Positions 1 through 6,434 of a stretch of DNA of 19,927 bases are shown piece by piece. This DNA is from Sulfuritalea sp. (GTDB taxonomy: Bacteria > Pseudomonadota > Gammaproteobacteria > Burkholderiales > Rhodocyclaceae): positions 1 to 19,927 of the forward strand of contig JADJVS010000019.1 of the NCBI GenBank assembly GCA_016710465.1. The letters are read 5' to 3'. Position 1 is the first letter of the stretch, and each line of letters starts with the position of its first letter. Position numbers and translations under genes: made by a program. The notes under the pieces are model-generated. The model was not told the origin of the DNA, searched no databases, and saw nothing but the letters and a program-made list of their open reading frames with translations.

Positions 1-231
1 AAAGTCGCCAGTTCCGAGCGCTAAATCAGCATGAGATATCGTCAGGTAGTCATTGTTGCCGTCGAACTTTGCGCTTGACGAACAGCCTGCAGGATATTGA
101 GCCGTGCTGATCTGCGCGTTTCCTGCGACAGTGACGACGTGTCCTTTGACATCTGTAATCGTCGTGGAGCCGTCTGCGCCTTCAAACGGGCAGAGCAGAA
201 CAACGCTCGACCACTGCGCATCAATCGCCAT
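1..231 (-). CDS. LamG-like tail or receptor-binding protein, N-terminal 77 residues (partial)
   Basis: An open frame runs off the left edge. It starts at an ATG preceded by GAGGG about seven bases upstream, a good ribosome binding site. The visible residues begin MAIDAQWSSVVLLCPFEG and later show SSSAKFDGNNDYLTI and LALGTGDF. This is the usual opening of a laminin-G/concanavalin-like jelly-roll domain, as seen in many phage tail and surface proteins that bind glycans or decorate fibres. It overlaps the preceding 68-residue gene by 11 bases and lies last in the visible virion cluster, which fits a tail fibre or receptor-binding role. The domain family is a fairly safe reading from the SVVLL...G..KFDG.NDYL pattern. 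The role in host recognition is inferred from position. Most of the protein is outside the window. Confidence 0.75.
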   Translation of the reverse strand, partial: MAIDAQWSSVVLLCPFEGADGSTTITDVKGHVVTVAGNAQISTAQYPAGCSSSAKFDGNNDYLTISHADLALGTGDF

Positions 232-427
232 CGCACGCCCTCAGATACGCCACTTCGCGCCCGTCGTGCGCTGTTTCTGCGCAACAGTCAGGCGGGCACA
301 AGTCAAGCTCGCGACCTTCGGGGCGAAGCGACTCAAGGCCGCGCGTGCCGAGTTTCAGGCTGTAATGGCCGAAGCCTTGCTCTATCAGGTGCGAGAGGTA
401 GTTAGAAACAACCTTTACGGAAGTCAT
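221..427 (-). CDS. Small virion-region protein of unknown function (68 aa)
   Basis: This short frame starts with an ATG that overlaps the stop of the preceding gene as ATGA, a strong sign of translational coupling. It ends 11 bases inside the next gene. The protein (MTSVKVVSNYLSHLIEQGFG...) has an amphipathic N-terminal helix and a Cys-containing C-terminal half (DLCPPDCCAE) ending in a short EVAYLRAC strand. I do not recognise the family. A second frame downstream (ending TTGAKWRI) also looks faintly protein-like but has no start and a stop upstream, so I take the coupled ATG frame as the gene. Its place between tail genes suggests a small structural or assembly factor, which is inference only. 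Confidence 0.6.
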   Translation of the reverse strand: MTSVKVVSNYLSHLIEQGFGHYSLKLGTRGLESLRPEGRELDLCPPDCCAETAHDGREVAYLRACDGD

Positions 428-1194
428 CGCGTCGTCTCACGAGACAGCGTCAGCTCGTACTCGCGCACACGATGCACGACGCCAGATATTTCAACTTCAA
501 GCTGCGCGATCGCAGTGGTCCATGTTGCATTTGAGCTAACAGCGTCGTCGAGCGTCCACGTGATTGTGTTTTCGTCGTCGTCGATCACGATCCCGCCATT
601 CTCTGTCGTCAGCACTACGTAGGCAGTCGTTCCGGAGAATGAAGAATGCAGAGCCCATGTCACCGTCCCGTCAGTTGTCAAATCCACTGGCTGCGACACG
701 GCAGAAGTCCCTGACTCAGTGCAGATGTAATGCGTTCCGACGTTGACGTGCATAACATCGCCAACGACGTAAGCCGTTTCGTTGATTCGAGGATACGAAA
801 CACCGCGAATCGCAGGCGTCCATTTGTCGACGATGTGCATCCGGGCCGTTGCGCCAGTCAGATCGACTGGAATCTGATAGCGAATCGCACCGCCAGAGAC
901 ATAGGCTCCGTACCCGAACGAACTCACGCCATCTAGCGTTAGCGTGTCTGCCCCGGTAGATGTGATCGAAAACTTGTCAGAATCGCGCGGAGGGTTGCTC
1001 TTTGCGTTTAGCTGCGTCATGCCTTTGACGTCCACAATCGCAACCTGCCAGCCAGTTTTCAGGCCGTGGGCGACCGCACTGACCACGGCAGGGGCGCCAC
1101 GAGTAATGCCAGAGATTGCGACGAACCCTACTGCGTCAGACTCGTAGCGGACAACCTCTGTATGGTCCGCGCCAGACTGTATAGTTAGCTTCAT
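424..1194 (-). CDS. Phage virion protein, probable tail component (256 aa)
   Basis: The ATG at MKLTIQSGAD is preferred over a TTG three codons upstream. The protein is rich in Thr, Val, Ser and Gly and built of short beta strands. It contains an early segment APAVVSAVAHGLKTGWQV, which resembles the beta-sandwich repeats used in tail and baseplate proteins that carry ubiquitin-activating-like (PF-type) folds. There is no signal peptide or membrane segment. The end (VVHRVREYELTLS) is typical of tail-protein termini. It overlaps the next gene by four bases (ATGA). I do not recognise a specific family, so tail fibre, stopper or carbohydrate-binding subunits are all possible. That it is a virion structural protein is inferred from composition and from its place between head-tail genes and the LamG-like protein. 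Confidence 0.65.
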   Translation of the reverse strand: MKLTIQSGADHTEVVRYESDAVGFVAISGITRGAPAVVSAVAHGLKTGWQVAIVDVKGMTQLNAKSNPPRDSDKFSITSTGADTLTLDGVSSFGYGAYVSGGAIRYQIPVDLTGATARMHIVDKWTPAIRGVSYPRINETAYVVGDVMHVNVGTHYICTESGTSAVSQPVDLTTDGTVTWALHSSFSGTTAYVVLTTENGGIVIDDDENTITWTLDDAVSSNATWTTAIAQLEVEISGVVHRVREYELTLSRETTR

Positions 1195-1258
1195 GGTCTG
1201 CAATCTCTATGTGCTGCGCGAGATGTATTCGGCGGCTTTGGCGGATGGGATCATGGAG

Positions 1259-1693
1259 TTACGGGACTTGCGCCACGCCAATTCTGAAAACGTCGTCCAT
1301 CTCATTGTTCGTCAGTCCTGAGCCGATTCGCAACTGGTTGATATACACCATGCCTCTGGTGAATTTATCGCAGTGGCTCCACATAACCTTCTGCGCAGGC
1401 GTTCCTGTTCCGGCGATCTGGTCAGCAAGGTCTTTGGCATCAACGCCAACAATGCCTCGGATATACGCATTCGCAGCGTTAAGCTTCGGCTGCCCCCCGA
1501 CCGTAAGAATTCCGGTCATCAACTGCCATTTAGAGAGGGTAATATCAGCGACTGGAATCGAAGGGTCTGGAATATCAACGCCGGTGAATACAACAATCTT
1601 CCCGCGCGGAGTAATCCAGATGTGCTTTGGCTCTGGGACTGCGGCAGCAGAAGCTTGGCCTTCGGGTGTATCCGGAAAGGTTTGAATGGTCAT
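1259..1693 (-). CDS. Conserved virion-cluster protein, function unknown (144 aa)
   Basis: This gene starts with ATG (MTIQTFPDTPEGQASAA) five bases after the previous stop, in the same transcriptional direction. The N-terminal 25 residues are Ala/Pro-rich and probably flexible. The centre has the strand-turn pattern HIWITPRGKIVVFTGVDIPDP, followed by helical segments (LADQIAG, KVMWSHCDKFTRGMVYINQL). There are no catalytic motifs or membrane segments. Its size and place between two other virion genes suggest a small tail-tube, adaptor or head-completion protein, but I cannot name the family. Confidence 0.65.
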   Translation of the reverse strand: MTIQTFPDTPEGQASAAAVPEPKHIWITPRGKIVVFTGVDIPDPSIPVADITLSKWQLMTGILTVGGQPKLNAANAYIRGIVGVDAKDLADQIAGTGTPAQKVMWSHCDKFTRGMVYINQLRIGSGLTNNEMDDVFRIGVAQVP

Positions 1694-1698
1694 GATTT

Positions 1699-2619
1699 TT
1701 ACGCCTTTGCTTGCAGGTTAAGATACCTTGGGATGATAAGCACAGATTCAGTATTTGCCGCAATCGTGATTACAGCCGACACTACGCGATTAGCGGCAAA
1801 GTCGATCGATGTCAAATCACCGTTGATGCCATTCGATATTCCTGCTAAAGCCCAGTGCGACCGCGTTGCCATTTGTGCGTTTAATGCGCCTGTGTTTTGA
1901 ATTATTACCTCGTAGTCCGAACAGGAAGAGGTGCCGAAAGAAGTATGCATCAACGTCGTGTCCACATAAATTCTTGCCCGTTTTAATGACGCGGTGGCCT
2001 GGGCCAAGTATTTTATTCCAGCTTTCAGAAGTCCGTTTTTCCCCATCGCTCCTGCGGCAAGAGAACATGAAAGCATGGTGATATCTGCTGTTGTCTGAGT
2101 TATCCTTCCGCCTGCCGGATTGGCGAAGGCTGTTTTTGCTGCGGGGACGACTGGCAATTCCCCCGGCGTTGGTGTAAAGCCGTTGTTATATACCGTGCCA
2201 GCAGTAGAAGACGACATTTCAAAGTAAAACCAGCCCGCTGCATTTCCAAGCCCGCCTGCATTTGCCGGCAGGTAGCAGTAGCCGACTGGTATCACAAGGC
2301 CCGTCAGCACGGCCGCTGACAGCGTAAAGCCACCAGCCGTGCCAGTAAATAGCATACCGTTTGATCCACCGTCTCCGGCGAATAGGACAAACGGCATACC
2401 GCATACCCATAGCGGCACTGGCGCGCTAATCGCCGCAAGCTCTGCGGCGAGGTTGGCGCCCGTCGACACGTTGCTCTCGACGTTCGTATTCGCATTCTTC
2501 TGAACAAGATTCCCGACAACGCCGATTGTGTTCTTGTCAATCCGATAGAAACCTGCGTTTCCCGGAGGGGTTGAGCTTGTCGGAATCAACTGTCCGGCTT
2601 GAAAGTTTTTCTTTCCCAT
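1699..2619 (-). CDS. Virion structural protein, Ala/Gly/Thr-rich (306 aa)
   Basis: It starts with ATG behind a TAGGA ribosome binding site, ten bases after the stop of the adaptor gene. The protein (MGKKNFQAGQLIPTSSTPPG...) is dominated by small residues and short beta segments, with repeated FAG/TGTAGGFTLSAAV-type stretches and a C-terminal half rich in strands (IYVDTTLMHTSF, DYEVIIQNTGAL, SVLIIPRYLNL). This composition is common in phage head fibres, decoration proteins and tail spikes. No enzymatic motif is visible. The GFYRIDKNTIGVVGN stretch near the N-terminus could be a particle-binding anchor. A fibre or tail-surface protein is my best inference. Confidence 0.65.
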   Translation of the reverse strand: MGKKNFQAGQLIPTSSTPPGNAGFYRIDKNTIGVVGNLVQKNANTNVESNVSTGANLAAELAAISAPVPLWVCGMPFVLFAGDGGSNGMLFTGTAGGFTLSAAVLTGLVIPVGYCYLPANAGGLGNAAGWFYFEMSSSTAGTVYNNGFTPTPGELPVVPAAKTAFANPAGGRITQTTADITMLSCSLAAGAMGKNGLLKAGIKYLAQATASLKRARIYVDTTLMHTSFGTSSCSDYEVIIQNTGALNAQMATRSHWALAGISNGINGDLTSIDFAANRVVSAVITIAANTESVLIIPRYLNLQAKA

Positions 2620-2628
2620 TCCTATATC

Positions 2629-3276
2629 CTATGCAATCGGTTGCGTCGTGATCGAGTGCCGCGAGTTGCGCCAGCGCTCATTTCTGGCGCTTACTCGTGG
2701 CCCGAATTCACGCTCAAACTCGGCCAGTGCTCGCGCTGATTTATTTGGGTCTGCCATGTCGGCGTCCTGCTTGGCGTATGCTTTGTGTAGCATCCACTGA
2801 ACAAGCGCCTCATGATATTCCTCTCGGATTTCTGGCTCGTCATCGCCTGCAGACATATCTGCAAGTGGCATCCTTGTGACCGTCAGCAGCAGATCGTCAT
2901 CGACAACAGGTGACGGATACAACCGAACAGCGCCAGATTGATAGTCTGTGACGTAGTGGCTTGGCGTGCCGGCGTCATCCTCCCAACTCATCGTCAATTC
3001 GCTGACCGTCACCGGGGCGAGCTGGCACGAGTCGAGCGACATGCGCGCCTTCTTGATGTCGACTATCTTGCTGTCGAGAGTCACCAACGGATCGCCGGCA
3101 GTAGCCGCAATCGTGCACATTTCATGCACAGACTCAATCAGCAACCCAGCCCGCCTACACGCCTCTTTCTCGGCTTGATTTGCAAATCTAGTTAGCTGTG
3201 CATCTGAAATAAATGGCGGGGTGCCGGAGTCGTGCGAGTCTTCCCGATACGCTGCGATCAGGTCGTCCAGAGTCAC
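2629..3276 (-). CDS. Phage head-tail adaptor protein (215 aa)
   Basis: The gene starts with GTG three bases after the previous stop. The protein opens MTLDDLIAAYREDSHDSG, then ISDAQLTRFANQAEKEACRR. That pattern (a short helix, a loop with D-T/S-G, then a helix with F.N.AE.EACRRA) is seen in adaptor proteins of short-tailed phages, which attach beneath the portal. A central beta region (LTMSWEDDAGTPSHYVTDY, VRLYPSP) and a C-terminal helical part (EEYHEALVQWMLHKAYAK) complete the layout. Length matches the family. Its position a few genes after portal and capsid agrees. The role is known for the family; assignment here is by pattern memory, so moderately sure. Confidence 0.7.
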   Translation of the reverse strand: MTLDDLIAAYREDSHDSGTPPFISDAQLTRFANQAEKEACRRAGLLIESVHEMCTIAATAGDPLVTLDSKIVDIKKARMSLDSCQLAPVTVSELTMSWEDDAGTPSHYVTDYQSGAVRLYPSPVVDDDLLLTVTRMPLADMSAGDDEPEIREEYHEALVQWMLHKAYAKQDADMADPNKSARALAEFEREFGPRVSARNERWRNSRHSITTQPIA

Positions 3277-3279
3277 CAG

Positions 3280-3762
3280 TTACACCCGTTGCGCCAGAAC
3301 ATTCTTGATCCACGCCTGGCCCTTTGGGCTCGGGTCATGGAGCACCGAAAACGGGTAGTGCAGCGCGGTGCGAGGGTGCAGGACGTTGAACTTTTCCGTG
3401 CCAAGGCGCTCGTCAAGGTTCTGCTTGTACGTCGTGCGCTTGGCGCGCGCGAGAGCCTCGACGAAGCACCGCTTCACGTCCTGCGGAACTCCGCGCCGGA
3501 ACATTTGGATGCGGCCATTCACCCACGTTTGAACGAAGTCATCATCGGCGTCGTCGTTGGACTCATGAACCATGACCGTGATCTTTTCGGCCATGAATCG
3601 CTCGTTTTCGATCTTGTCCATCGACAGCGGGCGGTCAATAATCTCGATGTCTGGAGTGACGCCAGCGGCGATGTCGTCGATACTGATCGGATTGTCCGCA
3701 GCAAGGTACTCTTCTGCCGCTTCAATCGGCTTACCGCCGCGCCGAACATTTGCGTATGTCAT
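3280..3762 (-). CDS. Head-region protein, function unknown (160 aa)
   Basis: The start is the ATG of MTYANVRRGGKPIEAAEEYL, which has GAGG seven bases upstream and lies just after an intrinsic terminator. A longer frame upstream lacks a ribosome binding site and crosses the terminator and the neighbouring gene. The protein is acidic in its centre (HESNDDADDDFVQTW) and basic towards the C-terminus (RAKRTTYKQNLDERLG, KGQAWIKNVLAQRV). It has no recognised motif. It lies between a small capsid-associated gene and the adaptor gene, so a head-completion or packaging-related role is plausible but not shown. Confidence 0.7.
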   Translation of the reverse strand: MTYANVRRGGKPIEAAEEYLAADNPISIDDIAAGVTPDIEIIDRPLSMDKIENERFMAEKITVMVHESNDDADDDFVQTWVNGRIQMFRRGVPQDVKRCFVEALARAKRTTYKQNLDERLGTEKFNVLHPRTALHYPFSVLHDPSPKGQAWIKNVLAQRV

Positions 3763-3778
3763 TTGTGCCTCTGAAATG

Positions 3779-3801
3779 AAAAAGGCCACCCGAAGGTGGC
3801 C
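3779..3801 (-). terminator. Intrinsic terminator between head genes
   Basis: On the minus strand, GGCCACC and GGTGGCC form a perfect seven-base stem with a four-base TTCG loop, followed directly by TTTTTCATTT. The stem with UUCG-type loop and U tract is a strong rho-independent terminator. It lies after the 120-residue gene and before the ribosome binding site of the next gene. Confidence 0.88.
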
Positions 3802-3824
3802 CATAGCTACGGTGAAAGGCTTGG

Positions 3825-4187
3825 TTAGCCGATGGCGCGCCAGTAGCAAGCTTTGCTGGCAAGAATTGCCGCAAGCGTTGCGTTCTGCAGGATGCGGAAA
3901 CCGAGCTTGTCGACAACGACTGCCGCCGCCGTGGTGTCGAGCGTTCGCGTGCCAGCCGCAGCGGTCTTCAGGCACTCGGCAGAACCGAAGCCCTCAAACC
4001 ACTCGATTTGCACGCGATCAGTGAGGTTAGACCACAGAATGTATCGCGGCTGGAATCCGCAATTGATGCGCGTGTAGTCCGTGGCGGTGATTGCTGTTGC
4101 GTCATAGACGACCTTGCCCTGCGCGATTTGCCCGGTCGCTTGGTCGTTGGTAGTGGTGCGGGTTTGGCCCGCGCTGTTGTCAGCCAT
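3825..4187 (-). CDS. Small capsid-associated protein, possible decoration protein (120 aa)
   Basis: It starts with ATG behind GAGGG. It is flanked on both sides by intrinsic terminators, so it may be a separately dosed unit. The protein begins MADNSAGQTRTTTNDQATGQ, an unstructured Ser/Thr/Gln tail. It continues with beta-rich sequence (GKVVYDATAITATDYTRIN, RYILWSNLTDRVQIEWFEG) and ends in an Ala-rich helix with KACYWRAIG. The size and place directly after the major capsid protein match capsid decoration or head-stabilising proteins. I see no diagnostic motif, so the decoration role is inference from context. Confidence 0.65.
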   Translation of the reverse strand: MADNSAGQTRTTTNDQATGQIAQGKVVYDATAITATDYTRINCGFQPRYILWSNLTDRVQIEWFEGFGSAECLKTAAAGTRTLDTTAAAVVVDKLGFRILQNATLAAILASKACYWRAIG

Positions 4188-4200
4188 TGTTCATACCCTC

Positions 4201-4229
4201 AAAAATGAAACGGGGACCATTGGCCCCCG
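4201..4229 (-). terminator. Intrinsic terminator after the major capsid gene
   Basis: On the minus strand, CGGGGG and CCCCG with an inner GG/CC pair and a short loop form a GC-rich hairpin, followed by TTTCATTTTT. It lies 26 bases after the major capsid stop and before the next gene. The most likely effect is to lower downstream transcription relative to capsid, unless transcription is antiterminated. Confidence 0.78.
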
Positions 4230-4255
4230 AATTGCGTCAGTTGTCTCTGACCCAG

Positions 4256-5299
4256 TTAGGCAAGGTCGTCCACGCCGGCTTCGATGACAGCCATCCAGCC
4301 TTCGTTCAGCACCTTGCAGGCGAAGTAGAACTTCGCGCCGCAGAAACCGCGCTGGCCGAGAGGGTCAGACTTCGATTTTTCGCCAGGCGGAATCCACGTA
4401 GGATCAGTGGCTTTGTCGCCTCGCAGGGCAACTTGCCCCCAAGCGTCTTCGCCGCAGATCACGAACGGATACACGTCAATCAGCGTGCCAGTCGTCGAGA
4501 GGCACCCGGTAAGGCCGACCGCAGCGCCAGAATCGGCGTAGGCAGTAAGCTCAGGGCTGGTAATGAACCGGTAGTTCTCGACAGAGCCGATTTCGTTCTG
4601 GTCAACGACTTTGCGCTGACCGTATTCCGAAACATGCTTGAAGCCTGCCAAGTCTCGCACATCGCCTTCAGCGTCGGTCGAGACGAAGACTAGATAGGCA
4701 GCCTCGACTGGCTGCGTAGCGATATTGATCGACGGCGCAAGAATGCCAGTCACGCGCTTTGCGTGGTTGAGCTGCAAAGTCCGAGAAGCTTTGCGAAGCA
4801 CGTTCAGCGTGATCTTTTCATCGACCGTGCCGCGACTGGTGCCGCCGCTGTAGAAGACGTTGGTTCCGGCTTTGACGACGCCATAGCGGACCATTTCACG
4901 AATCAGGCCGACGCGCTCTCCCGTCTGCTTCTTCAGCTCTTCAGGGATGTCGTCTTCGTAGGTGTCTTCAACCTGGTCAGTGGTCTGATACAGGCAGCCG
5001 TACTGCTGTAGAGTCACTTCGACGTTATCCGGCACAAGGCTGTCAGCCGTTGGTGTATTTCCTTCGCTCAGAATGTGCGCGGCGCTATCGACAACCCAGC
5101 GGTTCTTGGTGTTCTCGTTCGTAGCCAGAGCGCCATATGGGCGATAACGGCGCATCGACACCGTTTTGCTGTTGTTCTTCGGGATGGATTTCTGCACCCC
5201 GCAGATGCCAAGCGTTTCCATCGGAATAGCGTGGGCAAGAATCTCGCCCTTGAATTTGCCGATCCGCTCGGCAGGGTTGGTACTGATAAATGCTGCCAT
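4256..5299 (-). CDS. Major capsid protein, N4-gp56-like (347 aa)
   Basis: It starts with ATG (MAAFISTNPAERIGKFKGEI) behind a GAGGTAAC ribosome binding site. Features shared with the N4-gp56 group of HK97-fold capsid proteins include a YRPYGAL segment, the G-NTPTADSL--D-VEVTLQQYG strand near residues 80-105, YQTTDQVEDTYEDDI, and the NYRFITSPEL segment near two-thirds of the length. The C-terminus (FYFACKVLNEGWMAVIEAGVDD) matches the closing strand of that family. Length is in the usual range of 330-400. It follows an acidic scaffold gene and precedes a small capsid-associated gene, the classic order. It forms the icosahedral shell. Confidence 0.8.
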   Translation of the reverse strand: MAAFISTNPAERIGKFKGEILAHAIPMETLGICGVQKSIPKNNSKTVSMRRYRPYGALATNENTKNRWVVDSAAHILSEGNTPTADSLVPDNVEVTLQQYGCLYQTTDQVEDTYEDDIPEELKKQTGERVGLIREMVRYGVVKAGTNVFYSGGTSRGTVDEKITLNVLRKASRTLQLNHAKRVTGILAPSINIATQPVEAAYLVFVSTDAEGDVRDLAGFKHVSEYGQRKVVDQNEIGSVENYRFITSPELTAYADSGAAVGLTGCLSTTGTLIDVYPFVICGEDAWGQVALRGDKATDPTWIPPGEKSKSDPLGQRGFCGAKFYFACKVLNEGWMAVIEAGVDDLA

Positions 5300-5304
5300 T
5301 TCTG

Positions 5305-6162
5305 TTACCTCGTGTTATAAAATCGCGGGGTCCGTACTGCATCAAAGCCCGCTTGCATTGCGTCTTGTTCTGTGACCGCATGAACGACCTTTGACGAGCG
5401 TCCGTCAGGCGTTAGTGCGGCCTCCAATCGCTGTTTGCTTTTCGTGGATCGAGCACTAGCGGCTTGCTGCCTGCTTTTGAACGCAGTAACAATCCCACCA
5501 AGCTCTTGCGCGTCCCACGTTGTCTGGTACGTTTGCTGCACATCAGGAGGTTGCGAAGCAATCCACAGCTTGAAGTCGTCAGTCGCCGTTGTTTGTTGCC
5601 AACCTTTGTGAGTGGTGTTCATCACCGCGAGATTTACTTGCTTTCTGATCTCTTCCGGGTCGTGCTGGCCTTGCGCTTGCTGAGACTGCATTACCTCTTG
5701 CGCAATCTTTCTAGCTCGCGCCTCGACGGCCGGCCCAAACTCCGGGAATGTCGACTCGAATTCAGAAATCTGCTCGTCGTCCAAGTCATCAGCGGGCGCA
5801 TGTTGCGTCGGCCTCCGTCTCTGGATCTCCTGCAGCGTGCCGTTCAGCTCGCCAATCTTCCCGTTTGCTTTGCGCAACTGGTCTTCAATTGCGTCGACTC
5901 TCGTCGCCCGCTCAAGAATTGACTTGAGCTGAGATTCAGTCAGGCCAGCAAATACCGGCGCTTCTTGTTCCTCATCGTCGGCTTGATCCTCTTCGCCGCT
6001 GTCGTCGTCGTCGGCGCTTGTGTCTTTTTCAACGTCGGGCGACTTGCGGTCGTCGGACGCAGAATAGGAACCGCCGCGAATAGCATCGAACCCTGCCAGC
6101 ATTGATTCGGACTCGTCGTGCTCTTGGTCTTGCGCTTGTTGCTCCTGATTTTCAGTGCTCAT
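5305..6162 (-). CDS. Scaffold or capsid-assembly protein (285 aa)
   Basis: The protein is highly acidic and Gln-rich. The first 70 residues contain runs of Asp and Glu (SADDDDSGEEDQADDEEQE), then come long predicted helices and coiled coil (TESQLKSILERATRVDAIEDQLRKANGKIGELNG). The C-terminus is basic (ARSTKSKQRLEAAL), as in scaffold proteins whose C-terminal basic helix binds the capsid subunit. It sits directly before the major capsid gene, separated by five bases, which is the typical place for scaffold. It has no protease motif (no Ser-His-Asp pattern), so it seems to be a pure scaffold. The start ATG has only a weak GGA upstream, after an intrinsic terminator. Confidence 0.78.
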   Translation of the reverse strand: MSTENQEQQAQDQEHDESESMLAGFDAIRGGSYSASDDRKSPDVEKDTSADDDDSGEEDQADDEEQEAPVFAGLTESQLKSILERATRVDAIEDQLRKANGKIGELNGTLQEIQRRRPTQHAPADDLDDEQISEFESTFPEFGPAVEARARKIAQEVMQSQQAQGQHDPEEIRKQVNLAVMNTTHKGWQQTTATDDFKLWIASQPPDVQQTYQTTWDAQELGGIVTAFKSRQQAASARSTKSKQRLEAALTPDGRSSKVVHAVTEQDAMQAGFDAVRTPRFYNTR

Positions 6163-6176
6163 TCAATCGTCCAAAC

Positions 6177-6196
6177 AAAAAGCCGCGCATGGCGGC
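6177..6196 (-). terminator. Intrinsic terminator before the scaffold gene
   Basis: On the minus strand, GCCGC and GCGGC pair around a five-base loop (CATGC) and are followed by TTTTTG. It lies in the 62-base gap between the small portal-proximal gene and the scaffold gene. Its stem is shorter than that of the other two late terminators. Confidence 0.7.
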
Positions 6197-6224
6197 CATC
6201 TTTACAACCAGCGAAGGGGGTGTT

Positions 6225-6434
6225 TCAGTCCTCGTTCGCTCCATGCTCCGGGGCTGGTGTTGCCAGCGCCAGAAATTCTCTAATCTCGTTGATTCTGCCT
6301 CGTAGCTTGGCCGTCTGAGTATCGCTCAGGTCGCCGTCGTTCCGCTTGCGCAGGTCGATCAATCGCGCCTCGTAGTGGTCTACAAGCGCCTTCCATGTCT
6401 CGCTGCCGAAGTCGATTACAGACTTACGCGCCAC
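6225..6434 (-). CDS. Small portal-proximal protein (69 aa)
   Basis: The frame starts with GTG (MARKSVIDFGSETWKALVDH) and overlaps the portal stop by 11 bases, suggesting coupled translation. The protein is almost entirely helical and charged (YEARLIDLRKRNDGDLSDTQTAKLRGRINEIREFLAL). Small helical genes between portal and scaffold are common in short-tailed phages, but I cannot name this one. It ends in a Pro/Glu-rich tail. Confidence 0.7.
   Translation of the reverse strand: MARKSVIDFGSETWKALVDHYEARLIDLRKRNDGDLSDTQTAKLRGRINEIREFLALATPAPEHGANED

Noticed and set aside
1207..1254. Fifteen-codon frame MIPSAKAAEYISRST before the tail gene, in frame with it across a TAG
   Set aside because: There is no ribosome binding site; the ATG after the TAG is adequate and the extra part has no recognisable protein features.
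3763..3975. Upstream extension of the 160-residue head gene
   Set aside because: It would run through a strong terminator and most of its first 70 residues are antisense-like shadow of the neighbouring frame; ATG at 3762 has a ribosome binding site.
4253..4259. GTTAGGC at the end of the major capsid gene
   Set aside because: It overlaps the stop codon of a clear coding region and has no attC structure around it.
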